A DNA stretch of 33,805 nucleotides from Adlercreutzia sp. ZJ304 (GCF_011039075.1 NZ_JAAKEG010000018.1:1-33805), one strand, 5' to 3'. Positions 24,338-33,191 are shown, counted from the first letter of the stretch. Notes: generated from the letters alone by a model not told the origin. Numbers and translations are program-made.

Positions 24338-26242
24338 TCAATTAACTTGTTGGAAGGTGACACCTTCGCCAAATGCAGCAGCTAGCGCATCGTTTAATTG
24401 GTCGGCTGTAGGTTCTAAAGCAGATGAATTGCTAGATGTGTTGGCAATATCTGTTTCGTCCCATGGTGGAGCGTCTGCTACATCAACATCTTCATATGCA
24501 GAAAGCGGCACCGAATCGGGCTCTGGAATTAAATCTGGCTGAGGTTGCGCGAAAACCTGTGCGGCAGCCGGTGCCGAAGCCTGCACGGGAGTTTGCGCCG
24601 AAACCTGTGCCGGAACCTGCACGGGAGTCTGTGCCGAAGCCTGCGTAGAAACCTGCGCGGGAACCTGCACAGAAGCCTGCGCCGAAGCACCAGATTTCAC
24701 CAAAGTGAACGGCATACCGGGCGCGCCTGCCTTCGATATAGCATCAGCAATAGCATCTTTTACTTCTGGCTTTTGGCTAGCCTGAAATGCAAAGTCTGTA
24801 TCGGCTGGAAACTGCACTATAAGATGGTCAGCCTCTAGCTTAGGACGTGCATTCATCAGCAACACGCCATAAGCGGCAGCTGTCTTTTTAAGGTGTGCCA
24901 TAGCAGATGCCCAAAATTGCGGAAGCTGAGCCTCGCTTATATTCACAGCAGACGCTACCGGCTGCGTTTCCCGATCGGGCACAACTTGCACTACCGAACT
25001 AGCGCGCTGCTCAACAACTTCATCGGGATTAACCACAACAGGTGCAACAACTGGTTCTTCAATTTTCTGAACCGATGGCGAAAATGTTTCAGATGTCGCT
25101 ACACAACCTGCCTCTAATGCTTCCACTCGCTCAGCCAAAGCTGCCAACGTCAGGTCTGAATCGGGGCGAACCATGCGCGTTAGGGCTATTTCAAACGACA
25201 ACCGCTGATTTGTAGACGTTTTTAAGTCGGTCATTAAATCGCCCAATACGCCCAGCATGTTCGCAAGACGCTCGGGACCAAACCAAGCCGCTTCACTCTC
25301 AAGTTCCCTGCGCGCAGCCTCTGACACATCCAAAACAGTATCGGCACCAGCCAACTGCATCACATACATATTGCGCATATGCTCTGCTAAATCTTGTGCG
25401 AACTGAGCCAGATCGGCACCGGTTTCCATATACTCGCTTGTCCACCGAAAAGCAGCCGCCACATCGCGCGTACCTATTGCGCGCACAATGTCAGCCAAAT
25501 CACTAGAATCAACCGACCCCAGCAAACGCTCCGCCAGTTCACTAGTAACTTTTCCATCACCAAACGCTATAAGCTGTTCAAGAGAAGTTAGGGCATCGCG
25601 CATTCCGCCATCCGCGCGATGAGCTATTAAATCTAGCGCATCACCATCAAACTGTATGCCCTCCATTTCGCAAATTGCACCTAAGCGACTGACCAGTTCC
25701 TCGTTGCTTATTCGGCGAAAATCGAAGCGTTGACAGCGCGAATGTATAGTCTCTGGAACTTTCTGCGGATCGGTTGTGCACAGCACAAACACAACATGGG
25801 CGGGCGGCTCTTCCAAAGTCTTCAGCAGCGCATTAAACGCCGCTGTTGAAAGCATGTGAACCTCGTCAATAATATAAACCTTGTAGCGTCCGCGTGTGGG
25901 CGCATAATTAACGCGTCCAATAATTTCCTCGCGAACATTTTCAACACCTGTGCGACTAGCCGCATCTAGCTCATATACATCGGGATGTTCGCCTGCAGCC
26001 ACAAGATTGCAGTCTTCGCAAGTACCATCCGGGTCGGGCGTAGGTCCATTTTTGCATAGCAGCGCTTTCGCCAGCAAACGCGCCGTAGTGGTCTTACCGG
26101 TGCCACGCGGTCCTGTAAACAAATATGCGTGACTTACCTTATCAGAGCCAATCGCATTCTTTAACGTGCGCTCAATATGCTCTTGCCCAACCACATCCTC
26201 AAATATCTGCGGACGATATTTTCTATACAGCGCTTCAGTCAT
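24338..26242 (-). CDS. dnaX: DNA polymerase III subunit gamma/tau
   Basis: 634 residues. The clamp-loader AAA+ ATPase has Walker A GPRGTGKT (44-51), IIDEVHMLSTAAFNALLKT (Walker B) and the SRC motif HSRCQRFDF. The zinc module shows only C63, C75 and C78; the position that is usually the second Cys is Asp72. After domain III a Pro/Ala/Gln/Val-rich tract (roughly residues 518-565, DNA about 24549-24689) consists of imperfect repeats such as VQVPAQVS and AQTPVQ, acting as a flexible linker before an acidic tail. It heads the dnaX-ebfC-recR run downstream of the SRP RNA and DedA genes. Confidence 0.96.
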   Translation of the reverse strand: MTEALYRKYRPQIFEDVVGQEHIERTLKNAIGSDKVSHAYLFTGPRGTGKTTTARLLAKALLCKNGPTPDPDGTCEDCNLVAAGEHPDVYELDAASRTGVENVREEIIGRVNYAPTRGRYKVYIIDEVHMLSTAAFNALLKTLEEPPAHVVFVLCTTDPQKVPETIHSRCQRFDFRRISNEELVSRLGAICEMEGIQFDGDALDLIAHRADGGMRDALTSLEQLIAFGDGKVTSELAERLLGSVDSSDLADIVRAIGTRDVAAAFRWTSEYMETGADLAQFAQDLAEHMRNMYVMQLAGADTVLDVSEAARRELESEAAWFGPERLANMLGVLGDLMTDLKTSTNQRLSFEIALTRMVRPDSDLTLAALAERVEALEAGCVATSETFSPSVQKIEEPVVAPVVVNPDEVVEQRASSVVQVVPDRETQPVASAVNISEAQLPQFWASAMAHLKKTAAAYGVLLMNARPKLEADHLIVQFPADTDFAFQASQKPEVKDAIADAISKAGAPGMPFTLVKSGASAQASVQVPAQVSTQASAQTPVQVPAQVSAQTPVQASAPAAAQVFAQPQPDLIPEPDSVPLSAYEDVDVADAPPWDETDIANTSSNSSALEPTADQLNDALAAAFGEGVTFQQVN

Positions 26243-26310
26243 AAATAGCCTTCCGAATATTGAATAAGCGAAACTTCTTAAAATTCAATAATAGAATAAC
26301 GACGGCGTAT

Positions 26311-26982
26311 CTACTCTTTGTTGGCAGCCTTCTTTTTGCGAGACTCTAGGGCGGTTTTCACAGCGCCTATAACAGCCGGCGCTACCGACACAGCCACTAT
26401 GCCAAGAACTATAACCTCGAAGTGCTCTTGCACAAAGGGCACGCCACCAAAGAAGTAGCCCGCAAGCACAAACAGGCTTACCCACGCCACACCACCAATA
26501 GCGTTCCACAGCGTGAACTTCGCAAAATTCATATGCCCCGTGCCTGCGATAAATGGCGCAAACGTGCGAAAAAACGGCATAAAGCGCGTAATAACAATTG
26601 TAAGCCCACCATACTTCGCGAAGAAACCATCTAGCTTCGCCATGCGCTCGGGCGTTAGCGCCTTCACCTTGCCCGAATCTATTATGCGATGCCCTAAAAA
26701 GCGAGCTATCCAATAGTTCGACGTGTTGCCCAGAATAGCCGCTGCGTAAAACACAATAAGACTGGCAGCCAAATTTAGCCCGCCGCCCGGTGCGCTAAAA
26801 ACGCCCACCGCAAACAGCAACGAATCGCCCGGCAAAAATGGGAAAAATACCAAACCTGTTTCTACAAATACTATAAGGAACAGTGGCGAATAAACCCACA
26901 CAGGACCAAGCGTAATTATCCAACCCGCAATAAACCCACGCGGATCGCGCAATAAGTTAACAAAGAAATCTACAATTCCCAA
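26311..26982 (-). CDS. DedA-family membrane protein
   Basis: 223 residues from a TTG start at 26982, chosen because AGGAG is 5 bases before it; an upstream in-frame TTG (27024) lacks a ribosome site. About five hydrophobic segments, with DedA features: ETGLVFFPFLPGDSLLF, GKVKALTPERMAKLDGFF-AKYG and TRFMPFFRTFAPFIAGTG with the conserved Arg residues. DedA proteins act in the membrane as proton-linked transporters or flippases, some for undecaprenyl or other phospholipids. It separates the SRP RNA gene from dnaX. A weak inverted repeat (TATTGAAT / ATTCAATA, 26258-26290) follows its stop. Confidence 0.93.
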   Translation of the reverse strand: MGIVDFFVNLLRDPRGFIAGWIITLGPVWVYSPLFLIVFVETGLVFFPFLPGDSLLFAVGVFSAPGGGLNLAASLIVFYAAAILGNTSNYWIARFLGHRIIDSGKVKALTPERMAKLDGFFAKYGGLTIVITRFMPFFRTFAPFIAGTGHMNFAKFTLWNAIGGVAWVSLFVLAGYFFGGVPFVQEHFEVIVLGIVAVSVAPAVIGAVKTALESRKKKAANKE

Positions 26983-27055
26983 TTTAGCTCCTAGCACCCG
27001 ACTGGTCGTAGGACTTAGGCGCAACTATGATTACATAACTTTGACTGCATAAAGA

Positions 27056-27162
27056 AGCACCCCCGAAAGACAGGACGCTCGTCAGCGGTCCCTTATGGCT
27101 GCTTCCTCCCGGACCTGACCAGATTCAGAACTTGGCGCCGCCCTGTCCTTCGGAGGTGCTCC
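27056..27162 (-). ncRNA. ffs: Signal recognition particle RNA, small bacterial type
   Basis: On the minus strand the universally conserved SRP core GGTCAGGTCCGGGAGGAAGC (with A-to-G at one loop position) and the following AGC are present. The flanks GGAGCACCTCCGAAGGACAG and CTGTCTTTCGGGGGTGC pair to make the long helix, giving about 107 bases. The RNA binds Ffh and targets membrane proteins. Position upstream of dnaX-ebfC-recR matches the order known from Bacillus (scr-dnaX-ebfC-recR). Exact ends are estimated from the pairing. Confidence 0.95.
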
Positions 27163-27174
27163 ATGCATCTGAAC

Positions 27175-27180
27175 AGTATA
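27175..27180 (-). promoter_or_regulatory. -10 element of the SRP RNA promoter
   Basis: TATACT on the minus strand lies 12 bases before the inferred RNA 5' end. No good -35 was found at the usual distance. Confidence 0.45.
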
Positions 27181-27248
27181 GACGAAAAACGCCCGTATCG
27201 TCTTCGCATATTCAAACCTATCTTTCACGCTGTTCGGATACGCCCATA

Positions 27249-27296
27249 TATGACACGTTGTCATACTCATCCAAGAGTTTTTGTGTCATACTGACA
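27249..27296. promoter_or_regulatory. Operator palindromes before the NrfD-GntR-slipin unit B
   Basis: TATGACA-CGT-TGTCATA (27249-27265) is a perfect 17-bp palindrome, and TGTCA-TAC-TGACA (27284-27296) is a second one, 35 bp on. Both share the TGTCATA/TATGACA half-site with the locus A and operon B operators. They lie 25-72 bp before ATG 27321 and are placed to control the regulator's own unit. Confidence 0.65.
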
Positions 27297-27320
27297 ATAA
27301 ACTTCTATAAGGAGATTCTG

Positions 27321-28316
27321 ATGTTCGGTGAGTTAGCCATCGCATATCTGTTTCTAGGTGGCGCAGGTGCCGGATGTTTAATTGTTTGCTCAACGGCAGA
27401 CCTTGCATTTGCCCACCAACTTTCCAAAAAGATTATCCCTAAAACAGTCCCAAACGCGCTAAACACCCCAATGTCAATTTCAACACAAAAAGCACTACGA
27501 AGCGCCTTTGTAGTCGGATACCTTTTTCTGGCAACAGGCGCATTTTGCCTTCTCGCCGATTTGGGTCGGGCAGACCGCGCCTTAAATCTTTTCACAAACA
27601 TTTTTCCTACATTTATAACTATGGGCACATTCGCAATAGCAATTACGCTAATTGTTGCCTTTCCCCTAGTCCTCTCAAAGTTGCTTTATTTGCCGCAAAT
27701 AAAGCAAAATCTAACAATTGTTTTAGAGTTGCTAACTATTGCGTTTGGCTTCGTTACAGCCATATATACAGGTCTTTTGTTATGCGATATAGAAGCTGTA
27801 AATCTTTGGGCAACACCGCTTATTCCAATATTGTTTACGCTTTCTGCTCTTTCGTGCGGCGAAGCCATCCTTATCATATCCATATTCTTCACCGCGACCA
27901 TACACGAAAAAAGCAAGCTGCTGAAATCCTTAATTATTATCGATGTGGTTCTTCTAGCTGCAGAACTTATTTGTGTAGTCATATTCTGGACAGCAGCAAC
28001 AAATAGCAGCCATTCCGGTTTGCAAGAATCGGTGCGCCTGTTAACCACCGAACCGCTTTCTTTACTTTGGTGGGGTGGATTCGTTTTTGTAGGGTTGCTA
28101 ATTCCGCTAATAGCCGAAATTACACTTTACTGCCTGCGCCGGACGCGCCGTCGTAATATAAATGCTCAACAATGCTACGCTATCGTTGCAACTATGGTGC
28201 TTTTTGGTGCCCTGTGCATGCGCTGGTCTATTGTAGATGCCGGAGCACATGCACAACTAGCGCTAGATTATCCTAAAGAGACATCTTCGATTTTGGAAGA
28301 AAGGGACGTTTCGTGA
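27321..28316 (+). CDS. Stand-alone NrfD-like polytopic membrane protein (B)
   Basis: 331 residues, about eight transmembrane segments. The start MFGELAIAYLFLGGAGAGC and the motif LLADLGRADR match the paralogue at 9675-10652 (YLFLGGTGAGC, MADLGRPD). ATG 27321 is fixed by AAGGAG 6 bases upstream and by alignment with the paralogue, although the open frame extends further upstream. Like its paralogue it lacks an adjacent ferredoxin subunit and heads a unit with a GntR regulator; its stop overlaps the regulator's GTG start by 4 bases, so the two are translationally coupled. Likely site of action is the cytoplasmic membrane, probably near quinones; a sensory role is inference. Confidence 0.88.
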   Translation: MFGELAIAYLFLGGAGAGCLIVCSTADLAFAHQLSKKIIPKTVPNALNTPMSISTQKALRSAFVVGYLFLATGAFCLLADLGRADRALNLFTNIFPTFITMGTFAIAITLIVAFPLVLSKLLYLPQIKQNLTIVLELLTIAFGFVTAIYTGLLLCDIEAVNLWATPLIPILFTLSALSCGEAILIISIFFTATIHEKSKLLKSLIIIDVVLLAAELICVVIFWTAATNSSHSGLQESVRLLTTEPLSLLWWGGFVFVGLLIPLIAEITLYCLRRTRRRNINAQQCYAIVATMVLFGALCMRWSIVDAGAHAQLALDYPKETSSILEERDVS

Positions 28317-28840
28317 TTAAGCTGAAAAAAATTGTACCCGCCGCCGATTTGTTTGAACTGGATGAACGAAGCAGCATCCCTATCTGGCTTCAACTGAAAA
28401 ATCGTTTCATATACCTTATAACCTCTGGATACTATATGCCCGGAGATCAACTGCCAACAGTACGCGGACTTGCAGCCGATGTAGAAATTAACTACAACAC
28501 CGTAAGCAAAGTGTATCAAAGCCTAGAAGAAGACGGCTACATACAATCCAAACGCCGGCAAGGCGCATTTGTATGCGACGTAAGCAATAAACCGGGTGTA
28601 AGCATTGCAGTAACGGCAGAAATAATAACTGTCGAATATATACAGCGTTGTCAGGAACTAGGAATGTCGCTCGATGATATCGGAATGCAATTCTCTACCA
28701 GCTTGTCTAAATTAAGACGCGCAGATAAGGGAGAAACAAATGAGAGTGAAGGGACGAAAGCAGAAAACCGCTGGAACGTCGTGGCATTCCCAGAGCCAGA
28801 GAATGGTTCAACCACACGTACAGCCGGAAGCGGGGCTTAA
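28313..28840 (+). CDS. GntR-family transcriptional regulator, YtrA type (B)
   Basis: 175 residues, starting at GTG 28313 inside the stop of the NrfD-like gene (GTGA overlap). The winged helix region (about 17-85) has IPIWLQLKNRFIYLI, LPTVRGLAADVEINYNTVSK and VYQSLEEDGYIQSKRRQGAF. The C-terminal part is a short helix tail plus about 35 residues of low-complexity sequence that overlap the slipin frame. The paralogue at 9192 is collinear through the DNA-binding and helical parts and shares LPTVRGLA-D--INYNTV. Palindromes at 27249-27296 and 29863-29927 are candidate targets. Confidence 0.9.
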   Translation: MIKLKKIVPAADLFELDERSSIPIWLQLKNRFIYLITSGYYMPGDQLPTVRGLAADVEINYNTVSKVYQSLEEDGYIQSKRRQGAFVCDVSNKPGVSIAVTAEIITVEYIQRCQELGMSLDDIGMQFSTSLSKLRRADKGETNESEGTKAENRWNVVAFPEPENGSTTRTAGSGA

Positions 28841-29717
28841 TCACACATCCAGAAACGGTGCAATAGTTTTCTCCGTTTTCGTATTCGTCCTCGCAGGCGT
28901 ATTAACACTTGCCATATATCAAACGATACAGGGAAGAATCGATATAGCCGCCATCTGCATAACCCTTATAGTCGGATGGCTGGCATCAAGTTCAATCCAT
29001 TTTATAATGGAATGGGAGAAAGCCGTTATTATGCGGTTTGGGCGATTTAATCGCATAGCTGGTCCGGGCTTAGTATTCACCTTACCTATAGTAGAGTTTT
29101 ATAGCCTACGCATAGATCAGCGAGTAATGGTTACTTACTTTGGTGCCGAAGAAACACTCACAAGCGATCTCGTGCCCGTTAATGTAGATGCCGTTATTTT
29201 CTGGATGGTATTTTCGCCCAAAAAAGCAGCACTTGAAGTGGAAGATTATCCGGTAGCAGTATCGTGGCTAACGCAGACAACGCTACGTAAAGCCATCGGA
29301 CGCGCAACGCTTTCCAAAGCAGCAATGCGCCGCGATCAGCTAGATGCCGAGCTGAAAGAGGTACTTGAAACCAAGCTGTCCGAATGGGGAATAGATGTTA
29401 TTGATGTAGAGGTACGCGACATTGTAGTACCAAAAGAGTTGCAAGACCCCATGGCAGCCGAAGCCATCGCTATGCGCGAGCGCAACGCCCGCATGATACT
29501 AGCAGAAGCGGAACGCGATATTTCTGCAATGCTGCACGATGCCTCGGCGGCATACGACGGCGACACCGATGCTATGCATCTGCGCACCATGCATCTTGCA
29601 TATGAGTCGGTTAAAAATTCGGGTGGAACTCTTGTAATTCCTAGTGCCTTTAGCGAAGGTTTTAACGACCCAAATCTTGCAGAAAATCGTATACCAAAAA
29701 ACGCCGACCATAAGTAG
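28740..29717 (+). CDS. SPFH/band-7 (slipin-like) membrane protein B
   Basis: 325 residues from ATG 28740 (GGGAG about 7 bases upstream), which overlaps the regulator gene by 101 bases in another frame. Two hydrophobic segments (about 41-63 and 67-88) precede a PHB domain that starts WEKAVIMRFGRFNRIAGPGL (92-111). The tail has the conserved VIPSAFSEGFND. It aligns along its length with the protein at 8214-9188 (shared MR-D--MxVT-FGAEETLT-DLV block). The first 38 residues differ, so a slightly later start is possible. Like the A copy it lies directly upstream of the molybdoenzyme operon. No NfeD-type partner is nearby. Confidence 0.9.
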   Translation: MRVKGRKQKTAGTSWHSQSQRMVQPHVQPEAGLNHTSRNGAIVFSVFVFVLAGVLTLAIYQTIQGRIDIAAICITLIVGWLASSSIHFIMEWEKAVIMRFGRFNRIAGPGLVFTLPIVEFYSLRIDQRVMVTYFGAEETLTSDLVPVNVDAVIFWMVFSPKKAALEVEDYPVAVSWLTQTTLRKAIGRATLSKAAMRRDQLDAELKEVLETKLSEWGIDVIDVEVRDIVVPKELQDPMAAEAIAMRERNARMILAEAERDISAMLHDASAAYDGDTDAMHLRTMHLAYESVKNSGGTLVIPSAFSEGFNDPNLAENRIPKNADHK

Positions 29718-29840
29718 CGCCACCGTTTGCATTATCCGCATCTATACCATAGGTACCCAAACCTGCAATGCCCGCACCTAGCACCTGCATCTATCAATTT
29801 CTATTAATTATGAGTATATCTAGCAGGAAAAACTAGCGTC

Positions 29841-29862
29841 TTTATTCTGTAAATAGAATAAA
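29841..29862. repeat. AT-rich perfect inverted repeat
   Basis: TTTATTCT-GTAAAT-AGAATAAA directly abuts the operator cluster at 29863. Without a clear T-run it is either a weak terminator for the slipin gene or another binding site. Besides this and the operators, the 347-bp gap 29718-30064 shows no gene. Confidence 0.45.
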
Positions 29863-29927
29863 TTTGTCATATATTGTCCTACTAAAACTGTTGACTAGAC
29901 GTTATGCGTATGACAAACTATGACAAT
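29863..29927. promoter_or_regulatory. Operator cluster upstream of molybdoenzyme operon B
   Basis: Left side: TTTGTCATA (29863) and ATTGTCCTA (29873), 10 bp apart. Right side: TATGACAAA (29909) and TATGACAAT (29919), also 10 bp apart and in the opposite orientation. This gives four half-sites symmetric about a centre that contains TTGACT (29891), a possible -35. No good -10 was found. The half-sites match those at 8016-8052 and 27249-27296. Confidence 0.6.
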
Positions 29928-30064
29928 AAAGGATCGGCCGATTCTCAAATTGGGGGAAGTCTCACAGATTCTCTATATTCAAACGCATAGACAAATTCGT
30001 CATGTGGGTGTCTGCGAGGTTTCCTAGAAAATTCATTTTTCAAAAGAAGAATGGAGGAGAGAAG

Positions 30065-32542
30065 ATGTCGGATACGATCAAGGAAAAGACAAGTCTAACC
30101 CGGCGCAATTTCCTAAAAACCACAGCAGCAGTTGCAGGTGCTACAGCAATTTCGGGTAGCACCCTTACTGCTTTTGCAGCTGAAAGTGGTGATGCGGGTG
30201 CCGAATCTACCGAACAGGTATATCAGGGTGTATGCAGAGGTAACTGCATGGGCGGATGTCCGCTAGACATATACGTGCGCAACGGAAAAGTAGTGCGCGT
30301 TTCAGCCTCTGATGTGCCAGATGACCGCTACAAGCGTGCATGCATGAAGGGTCTTTCGCATCCTCAAAAAATGTACCTCCCCGACAGGATTCTGTACCCT
30401 ATGAAACGTGCAGAAGGAACTGAACGTGGCGCAGGCGCTTGGGAGCGAATTACATGGGATGAGGCAATAAGCACCATTTGCAACGAATGGACTAGACTGC
30501 GAAAAGAATACGGAACAGGCGCTATTGGATGGTGGACCCAATCTGGTCAGTTTGGCTTGCTAAGCGGCTGCCACTACAACGGCGCATACACGCGCTTGCA
30601 AAATGCTATGCAGGCTATTCCCATTTCAGGTTCAATCGACATGAACTATTACACGGCAAGCAGCGCAATGTTTGGAAGCAGCCTTGTAAGTCAAACTAAC
30701 GAATTGACCGACTTCGCAAATGCGAAAACCATAATTGCGTGGGGTTCAAACTTAACCGAAGCACAAATTCAAGCGTGGCATTTCTTTGCTGACGCTATTG
30801 ACAACGGCGCAAAACTAATCGTAATAGACCCAGCATTCACAACAATTGCATCTAAAGCCGATCTTTATGTTCCGCTTCGCCCCGCAAGCGATGCTGCTTT
30901 GGCTTTAGGAATGTGCAACATTATCATCGAGAAAGATCTTGTAGACTGGGACTTCGTAAAGAACCACTCCGTTGCCCCATTCCTAGTTAAAGAGGATGGC
31001 ACATATCTGCGCCAAAGCGACTTAGGTCTTGGCGAAAAAGGTGCCAAAACCGACCAAGTTATTGTTATAGATGCCGCTACCGGCGAAGCTGTAGCATCAT
31101 CTGAAACCACCAATCCTACCCTAGAAGGCACACACGAGGTTGCTGGTTTTTCTGTTCGCCCAGCATTCGCATTACTGCTGGAAAGAATCGCCGAATACAC
31201 GCCAGAAAAGGCTTCTGAATTAAGCGACGTTCCGGTGGAAGTAATGGAGCAAATTGTAGACTTGTACACCCAAAATGGACCGGCAAGTATGTTCTGGGGC
31301 TTCGGACAAGACAGATACTACAACGGTCATGGCTCTTATTATGCAATGGGAACAATGTCTATTTTGGCAGGCAACATAGGCAAAAAGGGATGCAGCACCG
31401 GAGCATGCTCTTACAACAGCGTTCCCCTAGATGCAAAACTATGCACCAGCCCAATTAAAGCTAAACAAGAAGACACCGTAGGCGGAGGATCGGCTTCTTA
31501 CACAGCCGGCGTTCTGGCTCTAAAAATGGCTGAAGCTATAAAAACGGGCACATACAACGGCAAACCGTTTGTTATGAAAAGCATCTACATTCATAACTGC
31601 AATCCGCTGAATTACGTAGCTGACCGTCAATCTATTTTACACGACGTTTTCGACAAGATGGAACTTATCGTAGTAGCTGAAACCAGACCTACAGATACAA
31701 CGGTATACGCCGATATAGTTTTACCGTCAGCACACTGGTTCGAGCAGGAAGACTTTACTTGCGGCACTGCCCACTTACAGCCATTTGCCGTTCTGCAAGA
31801 AAAAGCCGTAGAACCTATGGGCGAATGCAAACCTGACTATGAAATATTCAAGCTTCTTGCTGAAGGTCTTGATATGCCATATGTATACGACGGCTTAAAT
31901 TCCGAAGAGGCATTGCGCTACATTTTAGATACACCTACAGCTGCAAAATTCGGCATAAGCTACGATCGTATGAAGAAGGAAAAAGTAGTCCGCTGGCTGC
32001 CGGGTAAAAACTTTATCTTCGCAGCGGGTGGAAATTTCACAACCCCCACCGGAAGAGCTCAGTTCTATTTTGAAAAGCCTGTTGCCTCTATGCAGTACGG
32101 TCAAACAATTGATGTAGAACTGGAGCATTTGCCATTCTTCATTGAGCCTTCAGAAGCATGGCCGAGCAACCCTCTTGCAAAGAAATACCCGCTTACATGC
32201 TATCAGGAGCACACACGATATCGCGTACATTCCAATTTCAGTCATATTCCATGGCTTCGTGAATTCGACCCCGAACCAACAGTGAAAATTCACACTAAAG
32301 ATGCAGAAGCGCGAAACATAAAAAGCGGTGACATGGTTCGTCTGTTCAACGATCGCGGGTCGTGTACGGTTCGCGCAATCGTTACCGAAGGAATTAGGCC
32401 CGGTACTGTAAACACTCCTCATGGTTGGCAAGCCGATCAATACGTTGAAGGACATTATCAAGATCTGACAAGCCGCGAGACAAATCCCTACATTGCTAAT
32501 TCGCAGTTCTCCGACTTACTTGTTGAGATTGAAAAGGCATAG
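30065..32542 (+). CDS. Tat-exported DMSO-reductase-family molybdopterin oxidoreductase, catalytic subunit B
   Basis: 825 residues from ATG 30065 (GGAGGAG just upstream; the frame is open further upstream without support). The Tat leader is SLTRRNFLKTTAAVAG (10-25), with cleavage near AFA at 36-38. The [4Fe-4S] motif is C57-x3-C61-x3-C65-x27-C93, the DmsA spacing. At the Mo-ligand position NYYTASSAMFG (194-204) lines up with the NHYGTYSTAQ of E. coli DmsA, so S199 is the predicted Mo ligand. This supports a DMSO/TMAO-reductase-like enzyme using quinol electrons, though many paralogues with other substrates exist in this group of bacteria. The ferredoxin subunit follows after a 9-bp gap (ATG 32552). 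Confidence 0.93.
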   Translation: MSDTIKEKTSLTRRNFLKTTAAVAGATAISGSTLTAFAAESGDAGAESTEQVYQGVCRGNCMGGCPLDIYVRNGKVVRVSASDVPDDRYKRACMKGLSHPQKMYLPDRILYPMKRAEGTERGAGAWERITWDEAISTICNEWTRLRKEYGTGAIGWWTQSGQFGLLSGCHYNGAYTRLQNAMQAIPISGSIDMNYYTASSAMFGSSLVSQTNELTDFANAKTIIAWGSNLTEAQIQAWHFFADAIDNGAKLIVIDPAFTTIASKADLYVPLRPASDAALALGMCNIIIEKDLVDWDFVKNHSVAPFLVKEDGTYLRQSDLGLGEKGAKTDQVIVIDAATGEAVASSETTNPTLEGTHEVAGFSVRPAFALLLERIAEYTPEKASELSDVPVEVMEQIVDLYTQNGPASMFWGFGQDRYYNGHGSYYAMGTMSILAGNIGKKGCSTGACSYNSVPLDAKLCTSPIKAKQEDTVGGGSASYTAGVLALKMAEAIKTGTYNGKPFVMKSIYIHNCNPLNYVADRQSILHDVFDKMELIVVAETRPTDTTVYADIVLPSAHWFEQEDFTCGTAHLQPFAVLQEKAVEPMGECKPDYEIFKLLAEGLDMPYVYDGLNSEEALRYILDTPTAAKFGISYDRMKKEKVVRWLPGKNFIFAAGGNFTTPTGRAQFYFEKPVASMQYGQTIDVELEHLPFFIEPSEAWPSNPLAKKYPLTCYQEHTRYRVHSNFSHIPWLREFDPEPTVKIHTKDAEARNIKSGDMVRLFNDRGSCTVRAIVTEGIRPGTVNTPHGWQADQYVEGHYQDLTSRETNPYIANSQFSDLLVEIEKA

Positions 32543-32551
32543 GTGAGTAAA

Positions 32552-33175
32552 ATGCATTATGTAATGGTTATAGATCTGAAGCGTTGCGTAGGTTGCCATA
32601 CATGCGCGCTAGCTTGTAAAGCTGCTAATAATGTTCCAGAGGGCATAGCGTGGAATCGCATTCTTACCGATGGCGGAGACGAGCCCGATACTCCATCGGG
32701 ACAATTCCCCGACACATTAGCAATGCAATATATGCCCGTCTCGTGTCAGCATTGCGAAAACCCAGCTTGCGTTAAGGTGTGCCCAGTAGGAGCAACTTAC
32801 AGAGACGAAGAAACTGGTATTGTGCGACAAGATTACGACAAGTGCATCGGGTGTCGTATGTGTATAAGCGCTTGCCCATACACAGGCGTGCGTAGCTTCA
32901 ATTGGGAAGAACCAAAATATGCTGTAGATATGACATTTGGCGATGCCAACATACCTAAGCATCAGAAGCACGTAGTTGAGAAATGCACATTCTGCTACCA
33001 GCGTGCAGCTAAAGGCGAAACGCCGGCATGTATGGAATTGTGCCCCGGCAGAGCACGTTTCTGGGGAGATTTAGACGACCCCAATTCCGATGTGGCAAAG
33101 ATGATACAGAGCCGCTCTTACAAACAGCTATTGCCACACGAAGGCACTAAGCCGTCTGTGTATTACTTAGTCTAG
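32552..33175 (+). CDS. Four-[4Fe-4S] ferredoxin subunit of molybdoenzyme B (DmsB-like)
   Basis: 207 residues. Complete cysteine sets are C12/15/18/22, C65/68/73/77, C98/101/104/108 and C145/148/160/164. The CQHCENPAC and CIGCRMC blocks are shared with the A copy. ATG 32552 follows AGGTGAG by 4 bases; a GTG at 32543 is in frame but lies within that ribosome site. It carries electrons between the NrfD anchor and the catalytic subunit. Confidence 0.93.
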   Translation: MHYVMVIDLKRCVGCHTCALACKAANNVPEGIAWNRILTDGGDEPDTPSGQFPDTLAMQYMPVSCQHCENPACVKVCPVGATYRDEETGIVRQDYDKCIGCRMCISACPYTGVRSFNWEEPKYAVDMTFGDANIPKHQKHVVEKCTFCYQRAAKGETPACMELCPGRARFWGDLDDPNSDVAKMIQSRSYKQLLPHEGTKPSVYYLV

Positions 33176-33191
33176 GGCGAAAGGAATAAAA

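Noticed and set aside
24545-24838. Arg/Leu/Cys-rich frame (+) across the dnaX repeat region
   Set aside because: It is the complement of the Pro/Ala/Gln/Val repeat in dnaX, so its apparent repeats are a shadow.
24880-24900. Programmed frameshift site in dnaX (CTTAAAAAG)
   Set aside because: The run is five A before G, shorter than the E. coli A-AAA-AAG site, with no evident downstream stop-and-stem arrangement.
27082-27270. Open frame over the SRP RNA gene
   Set aside because: It is antisense or overlapping noise on a structural RNA with a clear conserved core.
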